Shown piece by piece: positions 11,139 through 24,182 of a stretch of 64,000 nucleotides of DNA. Within the stretch, counting starts at the first letter, position 1, and each line of letters begins with the position of its first letter. The stretch is from Phaeosaccion multiseriatum (taxonomy: Eukaryota > Ochrophyta, other classes): positions 1,054,001 to 1,118,000 of the forward strand of contig OZ218959.1 of assembly GCA_965112735.1 (NCBI GenBank). Reading direction: 5' to 3'. The notes below the pieces were generated by a model that ran no database searches, had not been told where the DNA came from, and saw only the letters and a list, made by a program, of their open reading frames with translations. The position numbers and the translations under genes were made by a program.

Positions 11139-14100
11139 ATGAGTCGGGTTGATATTTCAGGTATGCGTGGAAAGACGGGCTGGGATCTATTGGAGTCGAT
11201 GTGCGCGTTTTCCCTTCTTCCCCTTGACCTGATGGCTTCCCCTGTACATGTGTCCTCCGCCTTGCCTCTCATCCTCCGCTACTAGGCGCCAGCGCCACCC
11301 CCCCCCCCCCCCCCCCCCCCGGAGTGGATCTGGAAAATATCAACTTGGAGGCCGAGACAGATGTCGATGAGGCGATGCCCTCCTCCGCAGGAACCGCAGC
11401 AGACATACCTCCTAGTCCTCCCGATCCAGGCACGCCTCGACAGGCCGAGGGGAGGGGCTCTATCAGCGGGAGGGGCTCCATCATTTTAGGAACCATGGTG
11501 GACGAGGCCACAGCCACCATGAGCAACAAGGACCTTATCGCCAGGGACGGCTTCGGCTTCGACTACTGCATGGTCTTCCCCACCGAGCCCAACAAGCTTG
11601 GCGAGATCACGGTGCGTGAGGTAGAGAGTTGCGCCGAGAATGGGGAAGGAAGAAACACACGCAAGCTAACCACAAGAAGGTGTAATCGCATGTACTCAAT
11701 TTTGCTTCCCACCCTCTCTGCTGCGCAAACGCGTACGTGATGCTCCTACCCTTCTCCTGCTCTGCTCCCACCCTGCTCCCGCTTTCAAAGGGTTTCAGGT
11801 CTTGCGGTGCTGTTCCTCCTTGCTTAATCCCCCCCCCCACCCCCCTATGGCTGGCTGCTCTTTGACTCCTCAACTTCCGTCCCTCTGTTGTTGGCTCTCT
11901 CGCTTCTCCTACCCTCGGCAGCCCTTCGCCTCTCAAGTCATTACGGACATCAAGGCTGCTAAGCTCGAGACCAAGATCTACATGAGGTGCGTGGGAAGCC
12001 TCTCATTATAAGGGTCAGCAGGGCAGACGTAGTAGGGCCGGGAGCGGAGGAGGAGGAGAAGGAGACGGCATCCTGCCACGACAACGTTGAGCCAGAGCCG
12101 CTGGAGAGGAACCAAGTCCCTTCCGTGAGACAAGATGCCCCCCTCTCCTAATCAGCCCCCTTGCTTCCTGCCGTCTGCACCGTCCCCCCCGTCACTGTCC
12201 ACCCACAGCTGCCAGAACGACGAGATTCTGTGCGAGATCCGTGCGTCCATCCCGCGGCTACAGCAGTTCGCTGACTTCAGCAACAAGAAGCTCCGTCTGG
12301 ACGCCGCCGAACTCAAGGCCCTCGCAGAAGCGGGGGACCCCGAGGCGAACATAGCCCCCATTAAAATCAACGACGACCCTGAGATCAGCAAGAGAGAGTA
12401 AGTCAGTGAGTAGGGATAGAACCCCACCCACTATGAGCAAGAGCGAGTGCGTCAGGGAGTGGGAAGTTCCGACGGCTTATCTAAGGCAGCAGCTCGAGCC
12501 TTCGGAGAGGGGACGCAACTGGCCAGTGACGTACACTGCAAGTTAAACCGCGTGGCTCCTGACGCTGTGGCCGCCTGCTCTGTGGCCGCCTGCATCGCTC
12601 TGCTCCCTCCCCTTCCCTACCCCCTGCCAGCCCGTACTCCTCCATCTACGGAAGGTATGACCGCCGCGCCTCCATTCAGCAAATCTACGCGCAGGACGGG
12701 GAGCACGGTCACCCGTTCACCACGGGCGTGCGCCAAGACCTCATCGTTGACATACTCAAGGCGCCGCACCACGTTGGAGGAGGCGGGCTCAAGGTGGAGA
12801 GGATGCTCACCAAGGGCATGTAAGTCAATAAGAGCGAGGACAAGAGGTTTGAGGTTTCCCGAGTTCTTCCTACCTGGGGTCTCTCCGTCTCCCATTGCAA
12901 GTGCATTGGCATGGAGGTAACCCCACCCCCCCCTGCAACTCCCTGCGCTTTCGCTCGGTCCCTGTCGCTCGGTCTGCCCGCCCGCTTGCCGGTCTCCCTC
13001 CCCACCTGCCTGCCCTGCCCTGCCCTACCCAGGATCCTCGGCTTCTTCCCCATGCACCGGCCGGCGGTCAAGGCCGATCTCTCGTCCCGCTGGCTCGTGT
13101 GGGACCAAATGCCCCACGCGCAGCCCTTTTGGGATATTAAGGAGTACTTTGGCTGCAAGGTCGGGTTGTACTTTCAATTCATTGGACACTACACATGGTA
13201 AGAAATAAGTGCAGTGTAGAGCAGTGCATGCATGCGCGAATACAAAGGCTAGCTACGCAGCCCCGACTTCATCCCTCACCACAAGAAATAGAGTGACGTG
13301 ATGCTTGCCTCTTCTCGGTCGTCCCTCTGTGCGCTATGGACTGAGTCTTGCTGGCCCCCACCCTTGCCCCTTGCCCATACCCTCCGCCTGTCCCTGTCCC
13401 TGCCCCTGCCCGTGCAGGTGGCTGATCCCTCTATCGGTCATCGGAGTCGTGACCGGCCTCACCGTGTACGCCACAGACACCTACGAGCACCCCATCACGC
13501 TCATGTTCGCCGCTGTTGTCATCATATGGGCCACCCTTATGCTCGAGTTTTGGAAGCGCAGGGAGGCCCGCGTGGCGCTGGAGTGGGGCATGAGCGACTT
13601 CGAGTCGTCGGAGCTGGACAGGCCCGAGTACGTAGGGGAGCTCAAGATGTCGGCCGTTACAGGCCGCCTTACCATCTACTTCCCCCCCAAAGAGGCGCGC
13701 TTCCGTCGCACGCAAGCAGCCTCCGCCGTCTGCGCCTTCATCATGATTGTCGTGTCTCTCATTGGCGCCATTTACGGCCTCAAGTGGTGGATGGTGCGTG
13801 TATTTACTTGGCTTGACGGGTCCTTAACCTGACTGCGTTGCCCGAACCCGAGCGAGGGCAGGCTGCAGCAGCAGCACAGCAGCAGCAGCACAGCACCTTG
13901 CAGTCATTGCCAAGCATTCTCAGAGGCCGCGACTGTCGATCGATGAATGATGTCCCCTACAACCCTTGTCATCACAAATGTCGATCGATGAATGATGTCC
14001 CCTCTCATCACAACTCTTCCTCTCAATCGCTCCCAACACACGCACGCACGAACGCACACACGCACACGCGCAGGTGTACAGGACCACCGGTACCTGGGGA

Positions 14101-16823
14101 AGAGACTACGGCAACGTCATCGCCTCTGTGTGCAATTCCGTCCAGATCCAGATTCTCAACTTCATCTACCAGAAGCTTGTTGTCAAGGTGAGAAAGCGTC
14201 AGAGCAGCGAGGCGCAGCTGTCTTGTGCTCGACACTGGATCCTTACTCGCTCGGTCGCTCGCTCCTTCGCTGGCTTGCTGGCTTGCTTGCTTGTTTACGT
14301 CGTTGCTTGCTTGCTTGCTTTGCTTGCTTACTGGCTTGTCTGCCTTACTGCCTGCGGTGCGCTCTCCTCTCTGCAGCTGACCAAGTACGAGAACCACCGC
14401 ACGGACACCGAGTACGAGGACGCCCTCGTCGTCAAGCTCTTCGCCTTCCAGTTCTGCAATAGGTGAGTGCTGTAAGTCATGAGGAGACACGCCCTGCAAT
14501 TGCAATAGGGAGGGAGGCTCTGCAAGTCATGACTTGTCTCGAGGCACCGGCCAGCAGATGGGCGGTCGTCACCACGAGCGCGACCTTACGCGGGGTGGTG
14601 TAGGCCTCGCTCCGACTGACGTACTCGTTCTTTTGTTCTTTTGTCCTTTCTCCTTTGTCCTTTGTCCTTTTTCCTTGGCAGTTACGGAAGTTTCGCCTAC
14701 TTGGCTTTCATCGGAGAGCCCCTCGTCGGCGTCAAGTGTGAAGCTGGCTGCCTCAAGGTGCGTACTCTCTACCGTCTGCTGCCATCTGCTCGTCATATCT
14801 CATGACAGCCTCAGACGCTCTGAGTCTATCCGATATCGGTCTTGAGAGGACCAGTCAGCGCGAATGCAAACTCCAATCCCTCCTCTCCCTGTCCCTGCCC
14901 ATGTCTTCCCCTCAGCTGGTGAGCCAGAACCTCGCCATCGTCTTTGGCGTGAACCTTCTCGTGGGCAATATCATGGAGGTGCTCATGCCCTTCCTCAAGT
15001 ACAAGAACAAGGTCAAGAAGGAGCTCGCAGATGCGGAGAAGGACCCCGATGCCATCATCACCTACGCTGAGCGGGTACGCCACTACTTTGTCAGGAAGGA
15101 AGGAAGGAAGGAAGGAAGGAAGGAAGGAAGGAAGGAAGGAAGGAAGGAAGGAAGGAAGGAAGGAAGGAAGGAAGGAAGGAAGGAAGGAAGGAAGGAAGGA
15201 AGGAAGGAAGGAAGGAAGGAAGGAAGGAAGGAAGGAAGGAAGGAAGGAAGGAAGGAAGGAAGGAAGGAAGGAAGGAAGGAAGGAAGGAAGGAAGGAAGGA
15301 AGGAAGACAGACAGACAGGCAGAAAGACAGGCAGACAGGCTGTCAGGCGGGCAGGGAGGTTAGTCAGTCAGTCAGTGTGTCAGTCAGTCAGTCAGTCGGT
15401 CGGTCAGTCAGTCAGTCAGTCATGCACGAGAGGATGATACTTGACGACTCGGCTTTCAATATGCTCCCCTCATATGGTCGCTTGCTCTCCGCTCCTCTTC
15501 CCTTCCTTCCCCTCCCCTCCCCTCCCCTCCCCTCCCCTTCTCCCTCCCGCAGCAATACGTCCTGGAGCGCTACGATGGCATCATGGGAACGCTTGCGGTA
15601 AGAGCCAAGGTGTTGAGAGTCAAAGACCGTCCAGCAGCCCTCGCAGATAGGCAGGGCAGGCAACAGCCAGTGGGGCAATGCGGGACCATCACAGCAACGA
15701 CCTCCTTTCGCTCATCCGCCGACCTGGGCATGCCACCCATATGCTTGTGTGCCTGCCCGCCATGGCATCGCCGCTGCACTCCAGGGGAGGGGGAGCCCTG
15801 ACTGGCCATGCTGATCTTTCCTCCGTTGTATCACTGACTCCCCCGCTGCGCAGGATTACGCTGAGCTGGCCATTCAATTCGGATACGTCACTCTCTTTGT
15901 GGTAAGGAAGGAAGGAAAGAAGAAAGGAAGGAAGGAAGGAGGGAGGGAGGGAGGGAGAGATGGCTGTAGCTCCCTAAGATTCAGTAAATGCCTTCAATAC
16001 GCGCTCACGCCTCGCTCTCTCGACCTCCTGGCGGTCCCCCGCCCCCTCTGCTTCGCCTCAGGTTGCCTTCCCTCTGGCGCCGCTGCTTGCCCTCCTCTCT
16101 AACTACGTGGAGATTCGATCCGACGCCTTCAAGCTCCTCACGCAGTTCCAGGTGTGTTGGGCGGCGCGCCTTGTCTTCATTGCCTCACGTGGCAAAGGCG
16201 AGGGCCGTGGAAGGCTTACGCTGATGAGTGATATGTACTAGCGCCGTGCTGCACCGGCCTGCCGGAGTACGGTCACCTCTCCCCGGCCCATATGCCTGAC
16301 ATAGCCTCCCCCCCCCTCCCCTCCCCACCTCCTCTCTTGCAGCGCCCCACCCCCCGGGGAGCGCAGGACATCGGCAAGTGGCAGGACATCTTCTCCTTCC
16401 TTGCTCAGCTCTGTGTCGTCACGTAAGTCGGTGGCCGCCTTCCAATCCAAATCAAGGCCATTTTGTGCTTGCCGCGAACCTCTGTATGCTGAGCGTTGGG
16501 CGTTTGTGTTCTACTCTTCTCCACTCGTTTTCCACTCTGCTCTGCTGTGCTCTCTGGCGATGCACGATGCTCTGTGTGCGTGCTCACCTCTCCTGTCCAA
16601 TCCTGCCCTCTCCTCTCCCCTCTTGGCTTGCCGTGTGCAGCAATGCCGGCCTGGTTTGCTTCATTTACAAGGACCTCATCGGCTCGATGAAGCTCTCTCA
16701 CCAGCTCTGGGCCTTCATCTTCATCACGTAAGCTGATGAGGGGGGGGGGAGGGGGGGGCAGGGAATCTCTTACGAGGGCTAAGCCGGGACTGTGAATGGA
16801 TCTCCCCGCCCCATGCTTAATCA

Positions 16824-16855
<32 letters not shown>

Positions 16856-17131
16856 CTCATCTCCGATTGTTTGCTTGCTTGTGTCGCGTCTGTCGTGTGT
16901 GTCCTCGGCAGGTACGGTACCTTCCTTGTGATAAAGGTGGTGAAGGCGTTGGTGCCTGACGTGCCCGAGGATGTGGAGTTGCAGCTGCAGAGGCAGGACT
17001 TCCTCGTCAGCAAGGTCATCACCAAGGAGGAGGACGACGACGACGTTCAAGAGATGGCGGATAGGCAGTTGGGAAAGGTTCACATCGCGCTCAGCCCCAA
17101 GCACAAGGAGCATGCCATGGGTCATGACTGA
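11139..17131 (+). CDS. Anoctamin/TMEM16-family membrane protein (ion channel or lipid scramblase)
   Basis: Seventeen exons join in phase: 11139-11160, 11286-11611, 11922-11986, 12209-12397, 12631-12819, 13033-13197, 13418-13793, 14074-14187, 14377-14462, 14682-14757, 14916-15074, 15553-15597, 15854-15901, 16062-16151, 16343-16422, 16641-16727, 16912-17131 (about 778 residues). Anoctamin hallmarks appear in order: QPFWDIKEYFGCKVGLYF before the first membrane helix, the KLFAFQFCNSYGSFAYLAFIG helix, FGYVTLFVVAFPLAPLLALL and NYVEIRSDAFKL. About eight to ten hydrophobic helices are visible. Family members are calcium-activated chloride channels or phospholipid scramblases; sequence alone does not decide which. 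The start in a 22-bp exon (MSRVDIS) is proposed because it splices in frame into an exon whose own upstream frame has no ATG. A later Met at 11375 is the alternative. The C-terminus is acidic and cytosolic. Confidence 0.9.
15094..15421. repeat. (GGAA)n array of about 210 bp followed by CAGA/CAGT repeats
   Basis: The longest pure microsatellite in the window, in the anoctamin intron 15075-15552. It begins about 20 bp after the donor GTACGC and drifts into (CAGA)n and (CAGT)n. Confidence 0.95.
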
Positions 17132-17313
17132 GGGGTGCAAGTTGAGTCTTCTTCCCTTCGCCCCTCCCTCTTCTCTTGGCCCATTCTTCTGCAGCGCTTG
17201 GCTCGCTCTAGTGAGGATGTGTTGAGTGTGAGAGCAAGCCGTCGCCGGAGCTGCCGGAGAGGCACGAGGGAGGAGAGGAGACTCTCGAAGGGGTGGTGTG
17301 TATGTGTGTATGT

Positions 17314-17380
<67 letters not shown>

Positions 17381-18302
17381 GGTGGGTGTGGGTGTGCACT
17401 GCGATGCGCGGGGCGGGGGAGTGCCTTCGGTCAACGGTCATGCGGCGTGGTGAGGACGAGGGAGGAGGAGGAAGTAGCCTTCACCTCAGATCAGCATCGC
17501 CGAGATATCTGCCCGCAGACACTTGCCCGCGGGTCACAGAGAGGCGCTTGGGCAGGGTTGCCTAAGTAGTGCGCAGTTTGTGTGTTTGAGGGGGGGGTAG
17601 ATTGGCACGGGCTGGCTTTGGCTCGCTCCGCTGCAATGTCCCTTTCCCTTCCCTATTTCTTTAATCGCACTACAAGTACTTACAAGAATGGGAGCCAAGC
17701 ACACGGCCCGGAAACTCGCAAGCCACACCCTTGACACGAGCAATGGACTGTCCGCTGTCCGCTCTCTCCTTGCAGCGTCCACACCCTACCACTCGAGGGC
17801 AGGTGGGAGGCGGCGCGCTCACGAAGCTTCCTTTGCCTTATCGTGCCTCGGATCTCCTGTCTGCCCGTCGAGGAGGAGGAGACAGGGCCTCAGAAGAACC
17901 CTTTTGGGAGACAGACTTGCTGGAGCAGTCTTCCGCGAAGTCCCTTCCTTTTTCTCGGCGCACTCTCTTGCAGTCTGTGAGTATCGGGCCTCTCCATACT
18001 CCATGCACGCACTCTCCCTGGGGGAGGGAGTAAGGGGCATAGGCAAGCAGCAGAAGACCTGGCCCATCGACCCAGCAGGGCAAGCATTCAACTGCGAGGC
18101 ACAGATGAATCTTTATTTACATTCCATACGTAACTGCGCTACCTAAAATACACAGGCTTTTGTGTACTGCAAGCTACCCCTTCGTTTATGTGCTATTGTA
18201 CAAAGTATGTCGCGGCATCTTCGCCGCCTCGTCGTCACCGCGCTGCGGCTACTGTAGATAGAGAAGGGAAAATAACGCGTACACCTTCCAGTTACTAAGC
18301 TT
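17132..18302. other. Convergent intergenic region with (GT)n
   Basis: Separates the anoctamin stop from the stop of the Cys-rich protein gene. It holds a (GT)n/TATG tract at about 17296-17380 and otherwise unique sequence. The open frames here lack coding character or recognisable similarity, so I call no gene. Confidence 0.6.
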
Positions 18303-20359
18303 CTAACCCTGCGTCTTGTTGTTCTTGCCCCTGACCAAGAAGTACATTGCCGACCCCAAAATCGCAAGCCCACCCACGCTGCCCGCAGCGATGCCGGCGA
18401 TGGCGCCATCAGACAGCCCGTTGGTGCTCTTGCTGCTGTTGCCACTGCCGCTCGCACCGGCGCTCCCTTCCACCTCAGGGTCCCCTGAATCGTCCTCCAC
18501 AACCACCACGAGCTGCTCAGGCACGCAGTACTCGTCAGCGGTGCTCGCGGAAGTGCACACGGGATCGTAGCAGTCCATCTGCAGTGAGCGCGATAGGTGA
18601 ATACGTAAGCGAGGGAGGGAAACAGTGAGTGAGTAAATAGAGAGCGGTAATTCGTTCTTTCGTAGGGTTCAGTGCATACGATGTGCATACCTCAAGCGTG
18701 ACAGTTCCGTCCAAGTAGTCGAAGGACTCGACTGCCGACACTTCCGCGTAACTGAGGGGGGGCGAGTTGGGAACAAAAGAACAGACGGCAGACCAATGAG
18801 ACAGAGATTCTGAAGAAGCGCGGGTGTTTTGTTTTTTGTTTTTTGGCATTGCTCGCTTACTGTACCTGTCGCAACCCCCAATGTGGTCCAACACCCACGC
18901 ACTGTCGTAATACGTCATGACGGGTTGGTCATCCTGTTGTCCACGCCCGACAAAGAGGGGGGAAGGGAAACGGGAGGGGGGGAGGGGGGAGTGAGATACG
19001 CGCAAAGCAGTAGTAGCGGCAACGTGCAAGGCAATTGAAAGTTCTCACTCCTCTCTTTGGGCGGCTTGCTCACCTCGTCACACATGTATGGAAGGTCTGA
19101 ATGTGAAGGGCATTCCACATCAGGATCTTGGTAGCAAGAGTAGTCTCTGCTCTGCGATCGACCTACGAATCCATCCTCGCAGCACTTCTGAGTGTAGCGC
19201 ATACACACCGACCTACAGGCCTGTTGCTTCCACTCGACCATCTCCGGAATGTCCATGGCGGCGTGGCCATCTCCATCTGCTGCCATCTGAGTGACCACTT
19301 GACCCTCGACAGTGTAGGTGAGCTTCGCCATTCCGCACTTGTCGAACTGGGAGCCGGACATGCACTTCATTGCCTTGGATGCACTCTGAGGGGGGAGGCG
19401 GGGGTATGCAGCGGGGGCAGACATGGAGGGACCAGGAAAGAGAGTTGTAAGCTGGCTGCGAGCGAGTATAGTGCAAAACAAAGAGTGATGGAGTGCATGA
19501 GTCTGAGTAGAGTGGGAGGGAGGGAGTGAGACGCTTACCTGACAAGAGTCAGAGGTGAGGGAGAATCCGCCTGCTCCGGTCGTTGTCGTTTCGCCGCATG
19601 CGACGCCGTCTTCTCCAGACAGTACCTCTGCGCCGATCTCACTGAACTCAAGGATGGTCTCCCCGCCACCTTTCGTGCGGCAGTATCACAGTATCATAGG
19701 TCAGACCGAGAGACAGACCCTCTCTCTCCACCTCCATCATCACACATGAAAGATACTTTTCTTACGCGAAAGATACTTTTTTTTCGCAGATGGATCTTCT
19801 TTTCCCCCCTTTGCCTCCCCCCCGCCGTGCTTACATGCAGGGTCGTCCCAGCTTTCCAAGTCGATTGCTCCCTCGAGGGGAGAGTGATGTCCTCCAAAGA
19901 CGTCCTCATTGGCGAATCCGTCATCCAGAAGGCCTGCACACTTTCCTTCACCTGTGGTAGTAGGATACGACGACCGCAAGATGGGGAGAGAGAGAAGATA
20001 TAGTAGGAGTCCGAGGGGTGCAGAGGGCGCAAGATGAGGGGAGGCAGAAAGCGAGAATTGGATAGAGAGATGCTAGGGCCAGAGGAAGTGGTAGTGGTTG
20101 ACAGTTTGTGTGGATGTCGTGTTCATCCTTGAAATTGAAGTGGCTACGATGCGAGAGTGTGAGGACGAAAGAGCGAGAGAGGAAGAGAAGTGAGGAAGCA
20201 AGTGGGCCCATCACCTCCAGTGTAATCTTGGACCTCGGACGGGTAGCTGTTGCAGGTGATGAACTGAAAGTGCTCCAGCTCGGAGCCGCTTGTGGCCGTG
20301 CCCAGGGTTGCGACGGGGCTCAGGGCTAACAGTCCCAACAGTCCACCCGTGAAGACCAT
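18303..20359 (-). CDS. Secreted-type Cys-rich single-pass membrane protein, unknown function
   Basis: Exons 20215-20359, 19835-19951, 19539-19669, 19074-19385, 18866-18933, 18691-18751 and 18303-18578 join in phase to about 369 residues. The N-terminus MVFTGGLLGLLALSPVATLG is a clear signal peptide. The middle has many Cys residues in pairs (CGMAK, ACRSVCM, QKCCEDGF, YSCYQDPDVEC). Near the C-terminus a Gly/Ser-rich stalk precedes one hydrophobic helix (DGAIAGIAAGSVGGLAILGSA) and a short basic tail RGKNNKTQG. This predicts a type I plasma-membrane or endomembrane protein with a disulfide-rich outer domain. I do not recognise the family. It is divergent to another Cys-rich type I gene 234 bp away. 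Confidence 0.75.
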
Positions 20360-20593
20360 TCTTGCTGTAAGAGTGCTGCTTGAACTGGAAGGGAAGAGGA
20401 GAGGTAGCAGTGAAGGAATGAAGAATGAATGAAATAGGGTGGCGAAGAAAGGGATACAGACAGGCACGTGCCTTCAACCGGAGTAGTATCTTGGCGTGTG
20501 CCCTTTTGGATGCCACACTCTGCCGTCGGAGATTTCTGGATCCCGCCTCTTTTCCCGCTCCACCCCCCCCCCCCCCCAAGCTAGTGCGGGAAG
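20360..20593. promoter_or_regulatory. Divergent intergenic region between two Cys-rich membrane protein genes
   Basis: A 234-bp spacer between two starts in opposite directions. It includes a poly-C run near 20565-20577. A shared promoter is inferred from spacing only. Confidence 0.4.
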
Positions 20594-22285
20594 ATGATCG
20601 GGAAGAGCACTCTCTACGGGTGGGCCCTGGCCCTAACCCTACTTGCTGCGAGGCATGTTATGGCGTTTAATGAGTGCCATGTGAAGTGCTCGGAGGAATG
20701 TCAGGTCAGTGAGAGAGGAAGAGGAAGAGAAGGAGAGAGAAAGGGTGCGTGGGGGGGGGGGTGTGAGAGAGAGAGAGTGAGCGAGTACGTGAGTGAAGAA
20801 GGAAGAGAGGAAGGAGGAGAAGCAGGAAGGAGCGAGGAGGGAGATGGAGGAGCGGCCGAGCGTGCAGCCAGGGCCAGCAGGGAGGGCCTTCAGCAGAAGC
20901 AAGAACATGCATGTGTGAACGAGGAGTGACTTCAAGCAGTGAGAAGGAGTAACCTTAAGAAGTGAAAGCGAGCGGGAGAACCCACGTCTGCCTTCCCTCT
21001 GTATTTCCCTGCCTTCTCTCCACAGCGGACAACAGGATGCCAGCCGACTTGTACGGAGGAGTGTGTGGACCAATTTCCACCTCTGACTGCTGCAGAGACA
21101 CTTGCATGCTTGAGTGACACGGTAAGTGAGGGTTGGGGTTTGGGCGAGGGTCAGGTCTGGTCACAACCTGGCCAGGGTCACAAAAGAGCTCTGGGCCTCT
21201 ACGGTTCAGGGTCAGAGTAAGTCAAGCCGAGAGTCAAGGTCATGGGGCGGTGAATCCACTACACGAGTGGTGGCAAGGCAGTCTGCATTACGCGCTGCCT
21301 CTGTCCCTCCCCGCCTCTCTCTCTCACCCTCCCTCCCTCCCTCCCTCCCTCCCTCCCTCCCTCCCTCCCTCATCTCCCCTTCTTTCCCTTTCTCCTTCTT
21401 GCTTGTGGCTATTAGTGCGATGAATGCGCGTCTGACTACTACCGGCCCGTCCTTGGGCAGTGCAGCGAGGGCACACAAACAATATCATACGTGTGGGAAG
21501 TAGCGCGATACGTGGCATCATGTGGCTGTGAGGTGCCCTATGGCTGTTACGGCCATTCCGGGGCCTCCTCTCTTCCACCTTCCGACATCCAGGAGTGCAC
21601 GGAGGTACGTTTGCCTGTGTGTGCTCAGCACCAACAAATGTAAACCCTGACTTCTGGATGGCTGACTGCCATCGTAGTCAATGAATGAGTGAGAATGATG
21701 ACCATCCAGAAGCCTTTGGCTGGTGCTGGACAGGCCCCTACTTACCCTCTCCCCGACAGTTACCTTGACCCTGGCTGACCCTGACCCTGACCCTCAATCT
21801 TATTAAAGGACACCGGAGACAGAACAAGTCCTGCGAGTGAGCAGGAGCTAAGCCCGTGGGTGTCGGCTCTTATCGTCGTGTTGTGCCTGGGCGGCTTTGC
21901 GGCTTCTGTGGCAGTGCTCAGATACCACAAAGCGCATCGGTAGGTGACGGCGCGCGCCACAGCCACCGCGCTTCCCACTCACGAGTTCTTGCACTCGCCC
22001 CCCCAACCGCCCCTCTCCCTCTCCCTCATAGTCCCTTACAGTCGTGTACTCACTCGCGCACTCATGCACTCCCCCTCTTTCCCCTCACCCTTACCCCAAC
22101 AACCCCTCAGTAAACTGGCTCACGACTACACCCTGCTGGACACGGCGTACACGGCCTTACTCGAGCAGCAACAGCAGGAGGGCAAGCCTACATTTAAACC
22201 CCTCCCGGTTCTGAAGGAAGCTGAGGCTGTCTCTGTAGTGGGAGCAGATGTGGAGATGAGGCCCCATAATACTTACGAGTGTTAG
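20594..22285 (+). CDS. Small Cys-rich type I membrane protein, unknown function
   Basis: Exons 20594-20704, 21026-21121, 21416-21604, 21809-21939 and 22111-22285 join in phase to about 233 residues. MIGKSTLYGWALALTLLAAR is a signal peptide. The outer part has about 15 Cys, including CHVKCSEEC, a C-x3-C-x3-C pattern repeated as GCQPTCTEECV, and CDEC. A single helix (VSALIVVLCLGGFAASVAVL) is followed by a basic stop-transfer (RYHKAHR) and a 60-residue cytosolic tail. Topology resembles its divergent neighbour, but the Cys spacing differs, so common origin is not shown. Family not recognised. Confidence 0.75.
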
Positions 22286-22512
22286 GAGATTGGGGAAAAA
22301 AAGGTTTGTTATTATATCAGTGCGGCCGTGAGGCTCCGCGTCTTATTTTCTATTATCCTATATTACGGTGAGGTGTGCACTTCCCCACGTACATTACACA
22401 CCCTCCCTTCGCCCTATCGTAACTTGTACAAATATACAACGCGGCATGTGGCCACATTTCATGAAGGTGCAGCCAGCTGAGCTTGCCTAACATAGCTCTT
22501 CTCAATTTAGAT

Positions 22513-23964
22513 TTAACCAGAGTAGTACTCTGCAGCTGTCAGAATAGTTGCTCCACCTGTGGTGGGGAAGGCAATCAAAGGGAGAAGGAAAGTCAGCAAC
22601 GCGACCCACATGCCCTTCTTCTCGACCTCCCGAACACTGACGCCATATTGAAAAGGAGATGTCGTCGTGTCCATCACAGGCAGCGACGCACACGCACACA
22701 TGTACACCATCTCACTTACCATACCAGTCCAGTAACCAGACCTCCTCCAGCTCCAACTTTCGAACGTTGAAGCCATGGCCCGCCGGCCACAGCGCCATTT
22801 CCGGGTGTGTGGCGAACAGCTGGGTCTTTGCTCCTTTAACCTCTTGCTCGTCCTCCACTTCGACAATACGCTGGGGTGTTCGTGTGCGTGTGCGTGCGTG
22901 GGTGTGTGTGCATGTAGGCTCTGTGTTAGTTCTCTGCGCGTGCTTCCGTCTCACCCCCCACATCAACAACTCAAGGTCCACCATCCATCCTTACATCCGC
23001 TTCTAATGACTCACCCCGATAAGTGTCACCTTGACACAGGTGGGGTCTTCAGCGTCCTGCTTGCAACCTTTCTTCGTCTGACTCTCTGTAACTGTCATGG
23101 AACACCTCGCATCCTCAGACAGGTCCTTGACGGTCGTATCCATACCGCTCACGTAGAAGTACGGGGTCCCCGCACGAGCATACTGTGTGTATGTGGGGGG
23201 ACGTGGCGTTGCACGTGTGTACAATGTGTGAGTGTATGTTGCTGGGAACGGGCCCCTGACTAAAAGAACGGCCATAAACCAAGAACTTGCTACAGGCGAT
23301 ATAGCGCCCTTCCCCTTCATGTCTCTACAGCTTCAGGCACAAGACATGTAAGGCTCACATAAAGCTCACTTAGCTCCCTCTCGCGTTCCTGTACCTCGCA
23401 GACTAACAAGCCCACAGAGCAAACGGGGGAGGAGAGGCTAAAGAAAGAAAAAGGATGTGGCTTGCTTTATGGACACACAAAAAAACGCACCTCGCTGTCT
23501 GCTGTAGCTGGATCAACATAGCTGAGGACGTTTGTGAAAGGGAAGCCCTTCCAGCTCTGCGAATTTGTCGCCACGATGCCCCAATCCAGCTGTGAGACCA
23601 GCCATCGGGCCTATATGTGAGAGTGTGTTCGAGAGCACAGGATGCGTTGGAGGGGGGCATGGAGGCCCGGGTCAGCAGCAGCGGGGGAAGGGAGAGATGC
23701 CACGGAGGAAGTGAGGAACTATGAAAAGCATATAGACTGATGATTGAGGTGAGGAAGGGTGGCAAGTTGAAGAAGACTAGGCTAACTCACAGTCCCCGCC
23801 TTGTCGTCGTGGTGGGGTTTCTCAATGCTGGGCTCGCCAACGTCGGGGATGGAGGCCGCAAAGTCCTGTACGGCCTCTGTTGCTGGGAGCGCTGGGAGCA
23901 ACGCAGCGATGAGGCACACTCCAAAGCAGACTCCAAACATCTTTAAAGAGTGAAGAGTGTTCAT
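22513..23964 (-). CDS. CREG: CREG-family secreted protein (FMN-binding split-barrel fold)
   Basis: Exons 23791-23964, 23491-23610, 23015-23182, 22720-22870 and 22513-22556 join in phase to about 218 residues, close to the roughly 220 of animal CREG1. A signal peptide (MFGVCFGVCLIAALLPAL) is followed by family blocks: ARWLVSQLDWGIVATNS, GFPFTNVLSYVD, GTPYFYVSGMDTTVKDL, EDPTCVKVTLIG, FATHPEMALWPAGH and the C-terminal WYGGATILTAAEYYSG. The last block is only produced by a 44-bp final exon, which fixes the splice site at 22556. CREG proteins are lysosomal/secreted glycoproteins with a pyridoxamine-oxidase-like fold that usually lacks enzyme activity. Starts at 24012 or 23940 are also possible; 23964 was chosen because it begins just before the signal peptide. 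Confidence 0.9.
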
Positions 23965-24182
23965 GCTAAGCTGAAGCGAGCTTGCTGCTATTGTAGGGTC
24001 CAGCTGCTTCAACAGCTCCTACCAGAGTAGTAAGTTAGAAAGAAAGGAGGGGAAACCGAATAAGCGCGCCCGCCACGCTTATGGAATTTCAAGAGTTCCC
24101 GATCTTTTCCACCTTAACGCGTTGGTGCTACAGTTCCAGGCGGTCCCTACATCATTGACTTACTGTCCCGCCTACCTAATAA

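Noticed and set aside
15031-15437. Open frames through (GGAA)n giving GRKE/EGRK repeats
   Set aside because: Tetranucleotide arrays stay open in all frames by composition; the sequence lies in an anoctamin intron.
17688-18146. 152-residue + strand frame in the anoctamin 3' region
   Set aside because: No recognisable similarity, no clear splice partners and no fit with flanking genes; likely chance.
21765-21800. CCCTGA repeats as an internal telomere-like tract
   Set aside because: Only about three units, and the unit is not the usual TTAGGG or TTTAGGG telomere type.
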